Below the pieces are notes generated by a model. It saw only the letters and a program-made list of their open reading frames with translations, was not told where the DNA came from and made no database searches. A program made the translations under genes and the position numbers. A DNA stretch of 41,550 nucleotides from Gracilimonas sp040877545 (GTDB taxonomy: Bacteria > Bacteroidota > Rhodothermia > Balneolales > Balneolaceae): positions 1 through 41,550 of the forward strand of contig JBBDNN010000007.1 of the NCBI GenBank assembly GCA_040877545.1. Direction: 5' to 3'. Below, piece by piece: positions 8,935-17,726 of the stretch (positions are counted from its first letter, which is position 1; every line of letters begins with the position of its first letter).

Positions 8935-11133
8935 TTATCTTAAAAATGCATCTGTGAGTCCACCATCAACCGGGATGATGTGTCCTGTCGTGTTTTCTAA
9001 TTTTGAGCTTAAAAGTACATAAATGGCTTCGCACTGTTGCTCTAAGGTGATATTTCTTTGCGTGAGCGTACGGCTTGAGTAGAAACCAGCCAGTTTATCA
9101 CGTAGAACCTCCGTGTTTTCTTCCTTATTGAAATCAATACCATATTTAGTTAAAGAGGCGATTACACGATCACGCGGAAACATGCTGCTTCCTTCAACTA
9201 CTGTTGCAGGTGCCACACCATTCACTCTCACATTAGGTGCCAGTGCAATAGACAGCTCCCGGATTAAATGGTTGGCCGCCGACTTACTGGTATCGTAGGC
9301 CATACTACCTGATTTTGGAACCACAGCATTGGCGCTGGTGGTGATAACCATGCTTCCCTTCAGATTTTGTGCTTTCCATATTTCAACAACTTCATCTGCT
9401 ACAATGTAATTGCCTTTTACGTTTACAGCAAAACTCAAATCCCAGGATGCATCCCCTACATTCCCATCCTTATCAGGCGTAGGATACAAGCCAGCCGTTA
9501 CGACTACATTATCTACACCACCATATGCAAGAATAACTTGTTGTAGAGCCTCCTTGACAGTAGAGCGTTTCGTAATATCGCACCACAGGCCAATCACATC
9601 ACCGCAGCCACTAATACCAGAGCCAGCCACGCCAATTCCCATTCCTATTTCGGACAGAACTTCTTCCGCTGTTTCTTCCGCTGCGTCTTTATTAAGATCA
9701 ATAGCAGCTACGGTAGCTCCTTCTTCAATTAGCCTGCTTACAAGAGCTTTTCCGATTCCGCTTCCCGCTCCAATTACGGCTATAATTTTTCTTGAAAGTT
9801 CACTTTCAGGTGGCATGCGTTGCAGCTTGGCTTCTTCCAGTGCCCAATACTCTATGTCATAGGCTTCTTGCTTGGGAAGCGCCGTGTAATTAGCTACAGA
9901 TTCTGCTCCCCGCATCACCCCAATTGCCGCAGTATAGAACTCCGCTGTTACGCGGGATTCACTTTTATTTTTACCCCAGGCTACCATTCCCAATCCGGGA
10001 ATCAGTATTACCGTTGGGTTTGGATCCCGCATATCCGGAGAGTTATCATCCTTGTGATTGTTGTAATAATCTGCATAATCATCACGGTATTGGCTGAGGC
10101 CCTTTTCAATTTCATCTTTCAGCTCATTAACCGAGCTTTCTTGTGGATCCCAGTTTACATAAAGCGGCTTGATTTTGGTTCTCAGGAAGTGGTCAGGACA
10201 GGAAGTTCCAAGTTCGGCCAGCCTCGGGGCATCTTTTGAGTTAATAAATTGCAGGGTAGTTTCGTCATCCTGAATAGTACCAATAAACTGATTTTGCTGA
10301 CTAACCTTTCCTCTTAAAAAAGGAAGTATCTCAGCAAAAATATCTCGCCGTTCTTCTTTTTCAAGGGATTTGAATTTTGCTCCGCCAAAAGCTTCTTCAC
10401 CCAACTCATGCTCAGCAAGATAATCGGCTGCTTTATTGATTAATTCAATACTCAGTTCATAGCACTCTTTGTCGTCATCAGCCCAGTTTATCAGGCCGTG
10501 CCCGCCCAAAATAATGCCCTGTATATCCGGTTTTTCCTCAATCACTTCCTGCAGTTTAAGTCCGAGTTCAAAACCCGGGCGCATCCAGTCTACCCAGGCT
10601 ACTTCTTCACCGTAAATTTCTTTCATCAATTCAGGGCCGTTATCCGCAGTAGCAATGGCAATTACCGGAACCGGGTGCGTATGATCTACAAATTTATAGG
10701 GAATAAAACTGTGCAGCGGAGTATCAATAGACGGAGCACGGGGATTCAAATTATAGGTACAGTGCGGATACATTTTGGTCATAGAATCTTCAGCGGGAGA
10801 TTTCAGCCCCGTCTCGTCCATATCACTATAAATATCCTGAAGCTTTAGCAGTTTTTGCTGGTATAAGGAAGCAAAATTAGGTTTCATGGCCGTTCGTAAG
10901 TCTCCGCCCGAGCCTTTTACCCAAAGTACTTCAGCTTCTTCGCCATTTATTGGATCCTTTTCCATCACCTTGCTTGAGGTATTACCGCCTCCTGTGTTGT
11001 TAATGTAAGAATCACTTCCCAATAAGTTTGAACGATATACTAAACGAGCCAAAGGATCTGCACCTTTTACTTTCTCAACATCCCATTTACTTTCAACTGT
11101 TCTGAAATAAGTGTCTACTATACTTGTATTCAT
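8935..11133 (-). CDS. rhaD: Bifunctional rhamnulose-1-phosphate aldolase / lactaldehyde dehydrogenase
   Basis: This fused enzyme (RhaD/RhaE) splits L-rhamnulose 1-phosphate into DHAP and L-lactaldehyde, and oxidises the aldehyde to L-lactate with NAD. Residue numbers here count from the further upstream ATG at 11181. The class II aldolase domain covers about 40-430, with metal-binding DHTHP at 166-170 and GGHGLINW at 226-233. The short-chain dehydrogenase domain covers about 465-748, with GAGSGIG at 471-477 and the catalytic Tyr629/Lys633 pair. I place the start at the ATG at 11133 (residue 17 of the longer form). The extra 16 residues are lysine-rich and do not resemble the family, but the longer start cannot be excluded. 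The lactate feeds LutABC downstream. Confidence 0.94.
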   Translation of the reverse strand: MNTSIVDTYFRTVESKWDVEKVKGADPLARLVYRSNLLGSDSYINNTGGGNTSSKVMEKDPINGEEAEVLWVKGSGGDLRTAMKPNFASLYQQKLLKLQDIYSDMDETGLKSPAEDSMTKMYPHCTYNLNPRAPSIDTPLHSFIPYKFVDHTHPVPVIAIATADNGPELMKEIYGEEVAWVDWMRPGFELGLKLQEVIEEKPDIQGIILGGHGLINWADDDKECYELSIELINKAADYLAEHELGEEAFGGAKFKSLEKEERRDIFAEILPFLRGKVSQQNQFIGTIQDDETTLQFINSKDAPRLAELGTSCPDHFLRTKIKPLYVNWDPQESSVNELKDEIEKGLSQYRDDYADYYNNHKDDNSPDMRDPNPTVILIPGLGMVAWGKNKSESRVTAEFYTAAIGVMRGAESVANYTALPKQEAYDIEYWALEEAKLQRMPPESELSRKIIAVIGAGSGIGKALVSRLIEEGATVAAIDLNKDAAEETAEEVLSEIGMGIGVAGSGISGCGDVIGLWCDITKRSTVKEALQQVILAYGGVDNVVVTAGLYPTPDKDGNVGDASWDLSFAVNVKGNYIVADEVVEIWKAQNLKGSMVITTSANAVVPKSGSMAYDTSKSAANHLIRELSIALAPNVRVNGVAPATVVEGSSMFPRDRVIASLTKYGIDFNKEENTEVLRDKLAGFYSSRTLTQRNITLEQQCEAIYVLLSSKLENTTGHIIPVDGGLTDAFLR

Positions 11134-11215
11134 TGTATTATTTTTTTCTTTCTTTACTATTATTTTATCTGTAACTCTCATCCTTAAAAAACCTTAGTTG
11201 TGAAGAATAGACTAT

Positions 11216-12622
11216 TTAGTTTATTGCTTCACTAACTGTGATTTTGCGATATTTTCGTTGATAAATCATGCTGAAACCTATGTATAGCAAGGCTGCTATA
11301 AACCAACCGGGTAGTCCTAGAAAAAAGATTTCAATTCCTACATAAATATTTATAAACAGGCACAATAAAAGGGTGACAAACCAGGTCAAGCCGGCTGTCC
11401 AGTTAAAACTCAATCCTATTTTCTCGGCTAAGTTACTTTTCAAATTTATTTTAGGGAACACCATCACATCCAGGAATATCACTGCACCCATTGGCATCAA
11501 TACTAAACCGTAAAGGGCTACAAAATCCAATAATTGCATAACTAAGGCAGGGAAACAGGCTGCAATTGAAGTAACTAACCCGGTAAAAAGAGTCACTTTC
11601 CAACGCTTCCAATTCGGTGTTACTGATTGAAATGCCAGCCCTGCACGATATATAGTTGGATTGGCGGTGGTCCAACCGGCAATAACCACACAAATTGCCC
11701 CGGCCACTCCTGCACTGTTATATGCTATAATTCCAGGGGCAATAGCTCCGGCTGCCGCTGCTGTTAAAATCCCAGAGGCCATCCATGCAATAAAATGGCC
11801 AAAAAACATGCCTGTTCCCGATGAGAAGCCGTGTTGCCATTTTTCGGCAAATCTCAATATCGACATATCGGCCATCCCAATGTGCATGGCCATATTGGCA
11901 AACCAAGCAAAAAACATCACGTGCCAAAAGGTGAATTTACTTTGACCTTCAGCCGGAACTCCCGTCCATATTTTTTCCTGTGCAACCGTCCAGAAATCGG
12001 AAACTGAGGTAACTCCCAATTGAGGGAGTACTGCCAATGCAGCCGCAATAAATACTAAAATCATCCAGGGGAAAGCCACATTGGCGAACCATGCCACATA
12101 ATTATATCCCATAATTGCTACAATGGTGATTACAAGTCCAACGAGGAAAATGGTTAATACCCAACCTATGCTGCTGGGCAGCCAGTCTCCCAGGCCCGGC
12201 ATCTCAATACCAAAAGGAAGTCCAACCGCCGTAGCAGCAACTGCTATCATGGCTCCAGCAAGGAAGCAAAACATGATTGCATTCACTACATTATAAATTA
12301 AGGCCAAGTTGGGGCCGCAAATCTTGCGCATCTGCCAGTAGAGGGTGAGTTTGGTTTTCACTGCTACAGGAGCACAAAGAAAAGCCCAGCTTAATACAGC
12401 CAGCATATTGCCCATTATCAATCCCCAGATCAGATCACCGGCAGCTACTCCGTGAGCTACAAATAATGGTCCTATTACAAATTCGGTTCCAGCAGTATGT
12501 TCTCCGGCATACATTCCCAAAAAACCTTTCCAGCCCTTCCGTTTATCTGCCGGAACGGGACGCCGTTCATATTCATCAATATTATCCAGACGGTCATCTA
12601 ACCGTTGCAGAAACTTTTTCAT
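11216..12622 (-). CDS. NCS1/cytosine-permease-like transporter, candidate rhamnose importer
   Basis: This 468-residue inner-membrane protein has about 12 hydrophobic segments and the general pattern of the NCS1 nucleobase-cation symporter family. That includes the AGWTTANPTIYRAGLAF block near residue 315, which is typical of CodB-like proteins. Known family members carry purines, pyrimidines, hydantoin, thiamine or related compounds. Here the gene lies between rhamnose mutarotase and the rhamnose aldolase/dehydrogenase, and no other sugar permease is present in the locus. It is therefore the best candidate for import of L-rhamnose or a rhamnose-containing fragment across the inner membrane. 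That substrate is inferred from context; the family assignment is the firmer part. Confidence 0.82.
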   Translation of the reverse strand: MKKFLQRLDDRLDNIDEYERRPVPADKRKGWKGFLGMYAGEHTAGTEFVIGPLFVAHGVAAGDLIWGLIMGNMLAVLSWAFLCAPVAVKTKLTLYWQMRKICGPNLALIYNVVNAIMFCFLAGAMIAVAATAVGLPFGIEMPGLGDWLPSSIGWVLTIFLVGLVITIVAIMGYNYVAWFANVAFPWMILVFIAAALAVLPQLGVTSVSDFWTVAQEKIWTGVPAEGQSKFTFWHVMFFAWFANMAMHIGMADMSILRFAEKWQHGFSSGTGMFFGHFIAWMASGILTAAAAGAIAPGIIAYNSAGVAGAICVVIAGWTTANPTIYRAGLAFQSVTPNWKRWKVTLFTGLVTSIAACFPALVMQLLDFVALYGLVLMPMGAVIFLDVMVFPKINLKSNLAEKIGLSFNWTAGLTWFVTLLLCLFINIYVGIEIFFLGLPGWFIAALLYIGFSMIYQRKYRKITVSEAIN

Positions 12623-12717
12623 AAAAAATTATAAACGAACTATTAAAGTTTCACTTTTTCAGTAACCGCCAACCCATGGCTGAAGCCACCTCTTGAATTA
12701 AAATAAAGGTTTTTTTC

Positions 12718-12733
12718 GGTGTGCAATTACACC
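12718..12733. promoter_or_regulatory. Inverted repeat upstream of the permease gene
   Basis: GGTGT and ACACC flank a 6-base spacer in the 212-base gap between rhaM and the permease gene. It sits about 100 bases upstream of the permease start and has no T-run. It could be an operator or a small mRNA hairpin. Nothing else definite is seen in this gap. Confidence 0.25.
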
Positions 12734-12834
12734 TCAATTTTTTGATCCACCAAATGATATTCTTACCCTTTAAGAGACAGCCAAATTTAATATCTACTGT
12801 ATGGTTGATTAAAAATTCTACCCTTGCAAAATCT

Positions 12835-13149
12835 TCAATTCATGTAAAAAACTTCTTCCAGAGGGACTTCTAGCGGTGAGTTATCGGGATTTACTTCCAT
12901 AATATCTTTCATATAATCCCACCATTTTTTCATGATTGGCAAAGCTCTTAATTTCTCGCCGTCAAAATTATCTTCCAGCTTTTGAACCGCAAAAAGCGTA
13001 AGGGTTTCTTCATCCAAAAAAATGGAGTAATCTTGAATACCTGCTTCGGTAAGTGCCTTTTCCAGTTCCGGCCAGATTTCATCATGGCGTTTTTTATATT
13101 CCTCTTTGAATCCAGGTTTGAGCTTCATTTTAAAGGCGTTCCGTTGCAT
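12835..13149 (-). CDS. rhaM: L-rhamnose mutarotase
   Basis: The 104-residue protein has the length of E. coli RhaM/YiiL. It keeps the key His22 in KRHDEIWPEL and the C-terminal WWDYMKDIMEVNPDNSP block of the family. It interconverts the alpha and beta anomers of L-rhamnose, speeding supply to the isomerase. The frame is open upstream to 13260, but the extra 37 residues have no family resemblance, so I chose the ATG at 13149. The remaining 125 bases up to the next gene hold nothing I recognise. Confidence 0.92.
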   Translation of the reverse strand: MQRNAFKMKLKPGFKEEYKKRHDEIWPELEKALTEAGIQDYSIFLDEETLTLFAVQKLEDNFDGEKLRALPIMKKWWDYMKDIMEVNPDNSPLEVPLEEVFYMN

Positions 13150-13274
13150 GGATCTTATATCTTTTTGATTTGAATATTGATTTTCGTTGAGACTTGTCCA
13201 AATGTCCTTATTCAGAATGCATACCGAGAAGCTCCGGGTTCCTGTGGTTCCCTGGACCAAGGTTTATTTAAATA

Positions 13275-14357
13275 TCACCGCACCGCCACGTCCCACACTT
13301 TGGAGAGGCGGTCTTTGCCATCGGGACCTTCTACTTCGAGAACCACTACATATAGTCCCGGTTCTTCATATTGGTGGGTTGGATGCTGTTCGGTGGAAGT
13401 ATTTCCATCCCCGAAATCCCACTTCCAGGAGGTGATTTCCCCTTCCGACTCATCCTGAAAGGCCACCAACCGGCGCTGCATATCCACTACTTTAAAATCC
13501 CAGCCGGCTTCAATGGATGCTTTAAAACTAGGTTCCAGCGGCATCAGTCGAAACATGACCAGCTCCGAGGCCTGCCCGTACATAGTGTGCTCATCCGAAA
13601 GATTCCAGAAACCGTCTTGGTCGCCGCCTTCATCATAATCCAGCACGGCCCAGCTTAGGCCAATCAGTTTATTTTCATATAACATAGATTTTACTGCTCG
13701 TTCAGGCCCTTCGGCCCCGGCATAGTCAAAAGGGGTAATCCAGAATTCAAGGGTGAGTTTGCCGGATTCGCCGTGCTCGAAATCGAAATCGTAGGCGGCA
13801 TTGGCATAGGGCAAGTCTTTGATCCAGGATTGAGGTCCCCAGGCCAGCGTCCAGTCTTTACCCACGGGCGGGGTAAAAATATGATAATTCTGGGCATGTA
13901 CGCCATGGAATGAAAAGTATGCATCCCATTCATCAATGCGTGTGTTGGGGTGAAAGCGGTCGATGAGCGGCCCGCCGGAGAGGTCGGCGTCCACCACAAT
14001 TTCATAGGTATCGTTTTTGAGACCGGTTTCTTCAAAGTGCCAGTAATCGTCTTCGGCTTCATACAAAAAATACAGCCGGTTGAACCCCTTAACCCAGCCC
14101 ACTTTTACGTTAACCGCGAGCGTACTGGAATCGGGTTCTTCATAATTTCCGTTATCATCCACCAGTTGATCGGTACCAATTTCGTAGCTGGAAGGCACCA
14201 TGTCCCAGTCAGATGTATTTCCATCAACCCGGGGAATTTGATCAGCTGGAAACTGAAAGATCTGAAAAGTAGTATCCGGTCGGCTTTGGGCAAACAGATC
14301 GGTTTGAAAAATGACTGTCAGTAGTAGAATTGAGGGGATTAATTTGTAGTTATGCAT
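13275..14357 (-). CDS. Secreted CBM9-like and PKD-domain protein
   Basis: This 360-residue protein starts with a Sec signal peptide that should be cleaved after Ala-Gln near residue 24. Residues about 40-255 resemble the CBM9 / DOMON-like sugar-binding fold: it opens with RVDGNTSDWD and contains several aromatic, acidic segments typical of this beta sandwich. Residues about 285-358 form a PKD domain with the hallmark WDFGDGNTS. No catalytic domain is seen, so it probably binds the target polysaccharide or its fragments at the cell surface or in the periplasm. It is encoded just after the GH28 gene on the same strand, with a 29-base gap. Confidence 0.8.
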   Translation of the reverse strand: MHNYKLIPSILLLTVIFQTDLFAQSRPDTTFQIFQFPADQIPRVDGNTSDWDMVPSSYEIGTDQLVDDNGNYEEPDSSTLAVNVKVGWVKGFNRLYFLYEAEDDYWHFEETGLKNDTYEIVVDADLSGGPLIDRFHPNTRIDEWDAYFSFHGVHAQNYHIFTPPVGKDWTLAWGPQSWIKDLPYANAAYDFDFEHGESGKLTLEFWITPFDYAGAEGPERAVKSMLYENKLIGLSWAVLDYDEGGDQDGFWNLSDEHTMYGQASELVMFRLMPLEPSFKASIEAGWDFKVVDMQRRLVAFQDESEGEITSWKWDFGDGNTSTEQHPTHQYEEPGLYVVVLEVEGPDGKDRLSKVWDVAVR

Positions 14358-14386
14358 AGTAATTTTATTTTTCTACCAACATGTCA

Positions 14387-15826
14387 TCAATGAATTGCAA
14401 TGGCATCGTATTTCCCGGGATGAGCGGCTTCACCTTCAAATTTATTCAATTTCAGCCCGGTTACACTTTCGGCTTCCAAGGCGTGGGTATAATAATCTGG
14501 TCGGTTGTCTCCCCATTTCACGCTGCAGTTGTTCAGGCGAATTTCATCGACAAACCGAACGCTGAATCCGGGATTGTCACGAGTTTCAATATCCGGATAG
14601 GTTTCTGTGGGACGATTATCAAACAGGCCGCCGGGATATTTGGTGTGGCGGTTCATTTTGATATGCACATTGTCAAAATCAATATCTCGGATACGACCTT
14701 CGGGTGTGCCGTTGATGCGCACGCTGTTCTCAGTTTCTGCATTTATGTTGGCTACACGAATGTCGTGAATCTCGCCCACTATCGTGTTATGCGTACGCGG
14801 AATAGCCGTAAAGGAAATGGCTTCCCCTCTTCCCCACCATGGATCAGAAAAATAGCGGGATTTGAAGTTGATATCCCTGAATTCGACATCATACACACTT
14901 CCCTCATCCCGAAGCTGGATGGTACAGCCACGGCAGCATTTACTGACTTCACACCGCTCAAATACAATGTTATGTATATCCTGTGTGGTTTCTGTGCCGA
15001 TCTTTACGGCAGAATCCTGAGTTTCCAGCACGCAATCGTGCACGTGGATATTCGCCGAAGGACCATAGTCCCGGTTTTGCCGGGTTGCTTTCACTACAAT
15101 AGCATCATCCCCACAACGGATATCGCAATTCTTAATTTCTACATTACGGCAATGGTCAGGGTTGATGCCATCACAGTTAGGTAAATCGAGTACATTCCGA
15201 ATAGTCACGTTATCCACCAGTACTTGCTCACAGCCGATCATATGCAAGCCCCAGCTTGGAGCATTTCCAAATGAAATATCTTTCACTTCAAGATCATTAC
15301 TGGTATACAGCTGGAACAAACGTGGACGCCAATCCTTTGGACGCCACCATTCATCTTTTTCATCATAATGAGTCATGAATTCCAAAGATTGCCCGTCAAT
15401 ATTTCCGGTTCCTGATATCAAAAGTCCTTCAGTATCACATGCAGTGATTACTGCTGGATATTTTCCGTAGTCCTGTCTTTTGGTACTAATTAGTACTTCA
15501 GTATTCTCAGCCAGATGAAAGTTGATGTTACTTTTAAGATGAATCGTTCCAATCAAAAACTGTTTTCCGCCGGGGATAAGCACACGAGCCCCGCCACCTG
15601 ATGCAGCCGCTTCATCAATAGCACGCTGAACAGCCTTGGTGTCAAGGGTTTTTCCATCGCCGGCAGCCCCATAATCCATGACATTAAATTCTCGTATACT
15701 TTTTCTAAGATGTTTTCCATCAACTATATTGGGGAAAAATGAAGCTCCCAAAACTGCTCCGGTCGTATATTTTATTCCCATACTTAATGCTTCCCGACGA
15801 TTTAATTTTCTACCTGACATAAACAC
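14387..15826 (-). CDS. GH28 polygalacturonase/rhamnogalacturonan hydrolase-like enzyme with Tat signal
   Basis: This 479-residue right-handed beta-helix enzyme has the GH28 acidic motifs: Asn222-Pro-Asp224 in GINPDHC, and Gly239-Asp240-Asp241 in RCGDDAIVVK. A KIGTE segment occurs near 275 at the usual RIK-like place. The classic Gly-His-Gly motif is not obvious. GH28 includes endo- and exo-polygalacturonases, rhamnogalacturonan hydrolases and rhamnogalacturonan rhamnohydrolases. The rhamnose locus favours the last two, but this is inference. The N-terminus (GRKLNRREALSMG, then a hydrophobic stretch) looks like a twin-arginine signal, so the enzyme may be exported folded. Translation may begin at Met1 or Met3. 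Confidence 0.87.
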   Translation of the reverse strand: MFMSGRKLNRREALSMGIKYTTGAVLGASFFPNIVDGKHLRKSIREFNVMDYGAAGDGKTLDTKAVQRAIDEAAASGGGARVLIPGGKQFLIGTIHLKSNINFHLAENTEVLISTKRQDYGKYPAVITACDTEGLLISGTGNIDGQSLEFMTHYDEKDEWWRPKDWRPRLFQLYTSNDLEVKDISFGNAPSWGLHMIGCEQVLVDNVTIRNVLDLPNCDGINPDHCRNVEIKNCDIRCGDDAIVVKATRQNRDYGPSANIHVHDCVLETQDSAVKIGTETTQDIHNIVFERCEVSKCCRGCTIQLRDEGSVYDVEFRDINFKSRYFSDPWWGRGEAISFTAIPRTHNTIVGEIHDIRVANINAETENSVRINGTPEGRIRDIDFDNVHIKMNRHTKYPGGLFDNRPTETYPDIETRDNPGFSVRFVDEIRLNNCSVKWGDNRPDYYTHALEAESVTGLKLNKFEGEAAHPGKYDAIAIH

Positions 15827-15848
15827 CTGTTTTAAATTTTAGATCTGA

Positions 15849-17231
15849 TTATTTGGGACCGTACACCTGTAATCCGCTGTCGTTTATAGCAACCTCATGA
15901 TTGCGAATTAATTTCAGAATTTCAGCTCCTGCCAGTAACACCGGCCCATATCCATGAGCGGCGTATACATTAAGTGGACGGTGATAATAGAATGCCGGAT
16001 CAAAAGCCATTCCGGTTCCCACACAAGTTCCTTCAACCTGTCCTATATCATTTACTTGCTTGCTTACCGCATTCCAGGCTAATAATACCATAGGGCCATA
16101 GGATTTTTCATCAACCCATCCACGGTTAATAGCTCGGGCAATCGAGTAAGTATAAATAGCCGAAGCCGAGGTTTCGAGATAAGAATCGGTTTTATCCAGC
16201 AGTTGGTGCCAGCGGCCTTCACCGGATTGATACTTAGACAAACCTTTTATATGAGCCTGAAGCTGAGCCAGCACGTCATCATAACCAGGATAATCTTCAG
16301 GAAGGACTGATAACAGTTCAACCATAGCCATTAATGCCCAGCCATTCGCACGACCCCAATGGAATACAGGCTTCTCTTCCATAGCCTGAACCCAACCATG
16401 CATATAAATTCCTTTCTCCTCAACAAACATGCGTTCAGAGAATTGAATTACCTGTTTCAATGCATCATCAAAATATTTGGTCTCACCAGTATAGTCACCC
16501 ATTTGCGCCAATGCAGGTACGCTCATGAATAAATCATCCAGCCATAAAGTATTATTTTGGGGGCGGTTACGAGCCAGTGTTCCATCTTCAAACCGGTATT
16601 GTTCGTTATAGATATAGTCAACCAGATTATTAACCATCCAATCTAGATCTTCATTATAATTTGCTTGCATCGCTTTAATCATGGCAGCACTCATAGCACC
16701 GGCATCATCTAAAGCGCCAGGATGGATAATAGACTCCACTGGTGTATCCAGCTCTGGATTTTCGTTGAGCTTCTCCCGATGTACCTCCACCACATCAGAA
16801 ATGAAATTTAACCGTTCTGTGGAATAATTTATATATCTTTCATCTCCTGTTACTTCTCCAACAAGCTGCATGCCGGCATAGGTGACTCCCCACTCGTAAC
16901 TAACCAGTCTGAAATCACCAGCTTCAAATTCTGTATCACCTTTATGATCTGCAATATTGGTAATGTCATTTTCGGATTCAGCATCCTGTAGCACCATTGG
17001 AGTTGTAGTATTCAGGTATACATAAATGCGATCTATTACTTCTGTAATTTCTTCTTCAGATGCAGGCTCATATTGAACAGGATAATCGGGTTGTAAGGCA
17101 TGAAGCGGAGCAGTAGTATCGGTTAATTTTTCCGCCCCGGATTCTTCTTGTGAACAACCTGCAATCACTATTATTAACAAAGTAACCGCCAAAACAGATT
17201 TCCATATATGTCTAAAAAAAATGTAATTCAT
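15849..17231 (-). CDS. GH105-type unsaturated uronyl/rhamnogalacturonyl hydrolase lipoprotein
   Basis: This 460-residue protein has an alpha6/alpha6 barrel pattern of GH88/GH105. LWLDDLFMSVPALAQMG at about 229-245 carries the likely catalytic Asp, and HPGALDDAGAM lies near 170. HWGRANGWALMAM spans about 291-303, and the C-terminal GTGMAFDPAFYYHRPLN block follows. Such enzymes remove the unsaturated uronic acid left at the non-reducing end by a polysaccharide lyase. YteR-like members act on unsaturated galacturonyl-rhamnose, and others act on ulvan fragments. The signal peptide ends in a lipobox, IAGC with Cys26, so it is a lipoprotein. No polysaccharide lyase is recognisable in the window. 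Confidence 0.88.
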   Translation of the reverse strand: MNYIFFRHIWKSVLAVTLLIIVIAGCSQEESGAEKLTDTTAPLHALQPDYPVQYEPASEEEITEVIDRIYVYLNTTTPMVLQDAESENDITNIADHKGDTEFEAGDFRLVSYEWGVTYAGMQLVGEVTGDERYINYSTERLNFISDVVEVHREKLNENPELDTPVESIIHPGALDDAGAMSAAMIKAMQANYNEDLDWMVNNLVDYIYNEQYRFEDGTLARNRPQNNTLWLDDLFMSVPALAQMGDYTGETKYFDDALKQVIQFSERMFVEEKGIYMHGWVQAMEEKPVFHWGRANGWALMAMVELLSVLPEDYPGYDDVLAQLQAHIKGLSKYQSGEGRWHQLLDKTDSYLETSASAIYTYSIARAINRGWVDEKSYGPMVLLAWNAVSKQVNDIGQVEGTCVGTGMAFDPAFYYHRPLNVYAAHGYGPVLLAGAEILKLIRNHEVAINDSGLQVYGPK

Positions 17232-17373
17232 TGCTGATGATTAATAGTTAAGACTTATGACTTTTCATCATATTTTAGATGAAGAGATACCAATAATCGT
17301 GAATATACTGGAGTAAAAAGCAGCCATTTTAATTCGGACCATCATCTACAGCCCTCCGATAATTTTATATTCC

Positions 17374-17399
17374 ATGTTATATATTAAGAGACATAACAT
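17374..17399. promoter_or_regulatory. Inverted repeat ATGTTAT/ATAACAT, possible operator
   Basis: ATGTTAT (17374-17380) and ATAACAT (17393-17399) are exact reverse complements separated by 12 bases. The spacing suits a dimeric regulator. It lies about 145-170 bases upstream of the GH105 start, in the 495-base gap after the first paralogous secreted protein. It shares an ATGTT core with inverted repeats next to the SorC gene. Confidence 0.35.
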
Positions 17400-17550
17400 T
17401 TCTATTTCTACTGGAAATTTTCAATTATTCATAAAATAAAGTTCTTCTGCTATTTTTTTGGTGAGAATTTCATTAGGATAAATACCACTGAATGCTTAAT
17501 GCCCTCTAAGCATTTTAATGGATCTGTAACAGATGAATTGAAGCATTAAA

Positions 17551-17593
17551 TAGCACCTCACCCTGAAATGGCATTTTCAGAAATGAGATGCTA
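17551..17593 (-). promoter_or_regulatory. Two-tier RNA hairpin in the 495-base gap upstream of GH105
   Basis: In the minus-strand RNA a 10-base outer stem (TAGCATCTCA with TGAGGTGCTA, one G-U wobble) encloses an inner 6-base stem (CTGAAA with TTTCAG) through a small internal loop. The wobble pair forms only in the minus-strand transcript, which is the coding direction here. No T-run follows, so it is more likely an mRNA processing or stability element, or an attenuator, than a simple terminator. Apart from this hairpin and the inverted repeat at 17374, I see nothing in the gap 17232-17726. Confidence 0.45.
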
Positions 17594-17726
17594 TACCAGT
17601 CAGAGGTTATGCTGATTTTATATCCACTATTTACTGTTTGAGTTTAGAGTTTGATCGTTCACTTCACAATTAATAACAAAGCTACGCATCCAAAGTATTC
17701 AATCCTGTTATACCTCATGAATCTGA

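Noticed and set aside
13150..13260. Upstream extension of the rhamnose mutarotase frame
   Set aside because: The extra 37 residues do not resemble the family, and the 104-residue form starting at 13149 has the normal length and places His22 correctly.
14381..15184. 267-codon open frame opposite the GH28 gene
   Set aside because: It is antisense to a GH28 gene with clear active-site motifs and has no recognisable domain.
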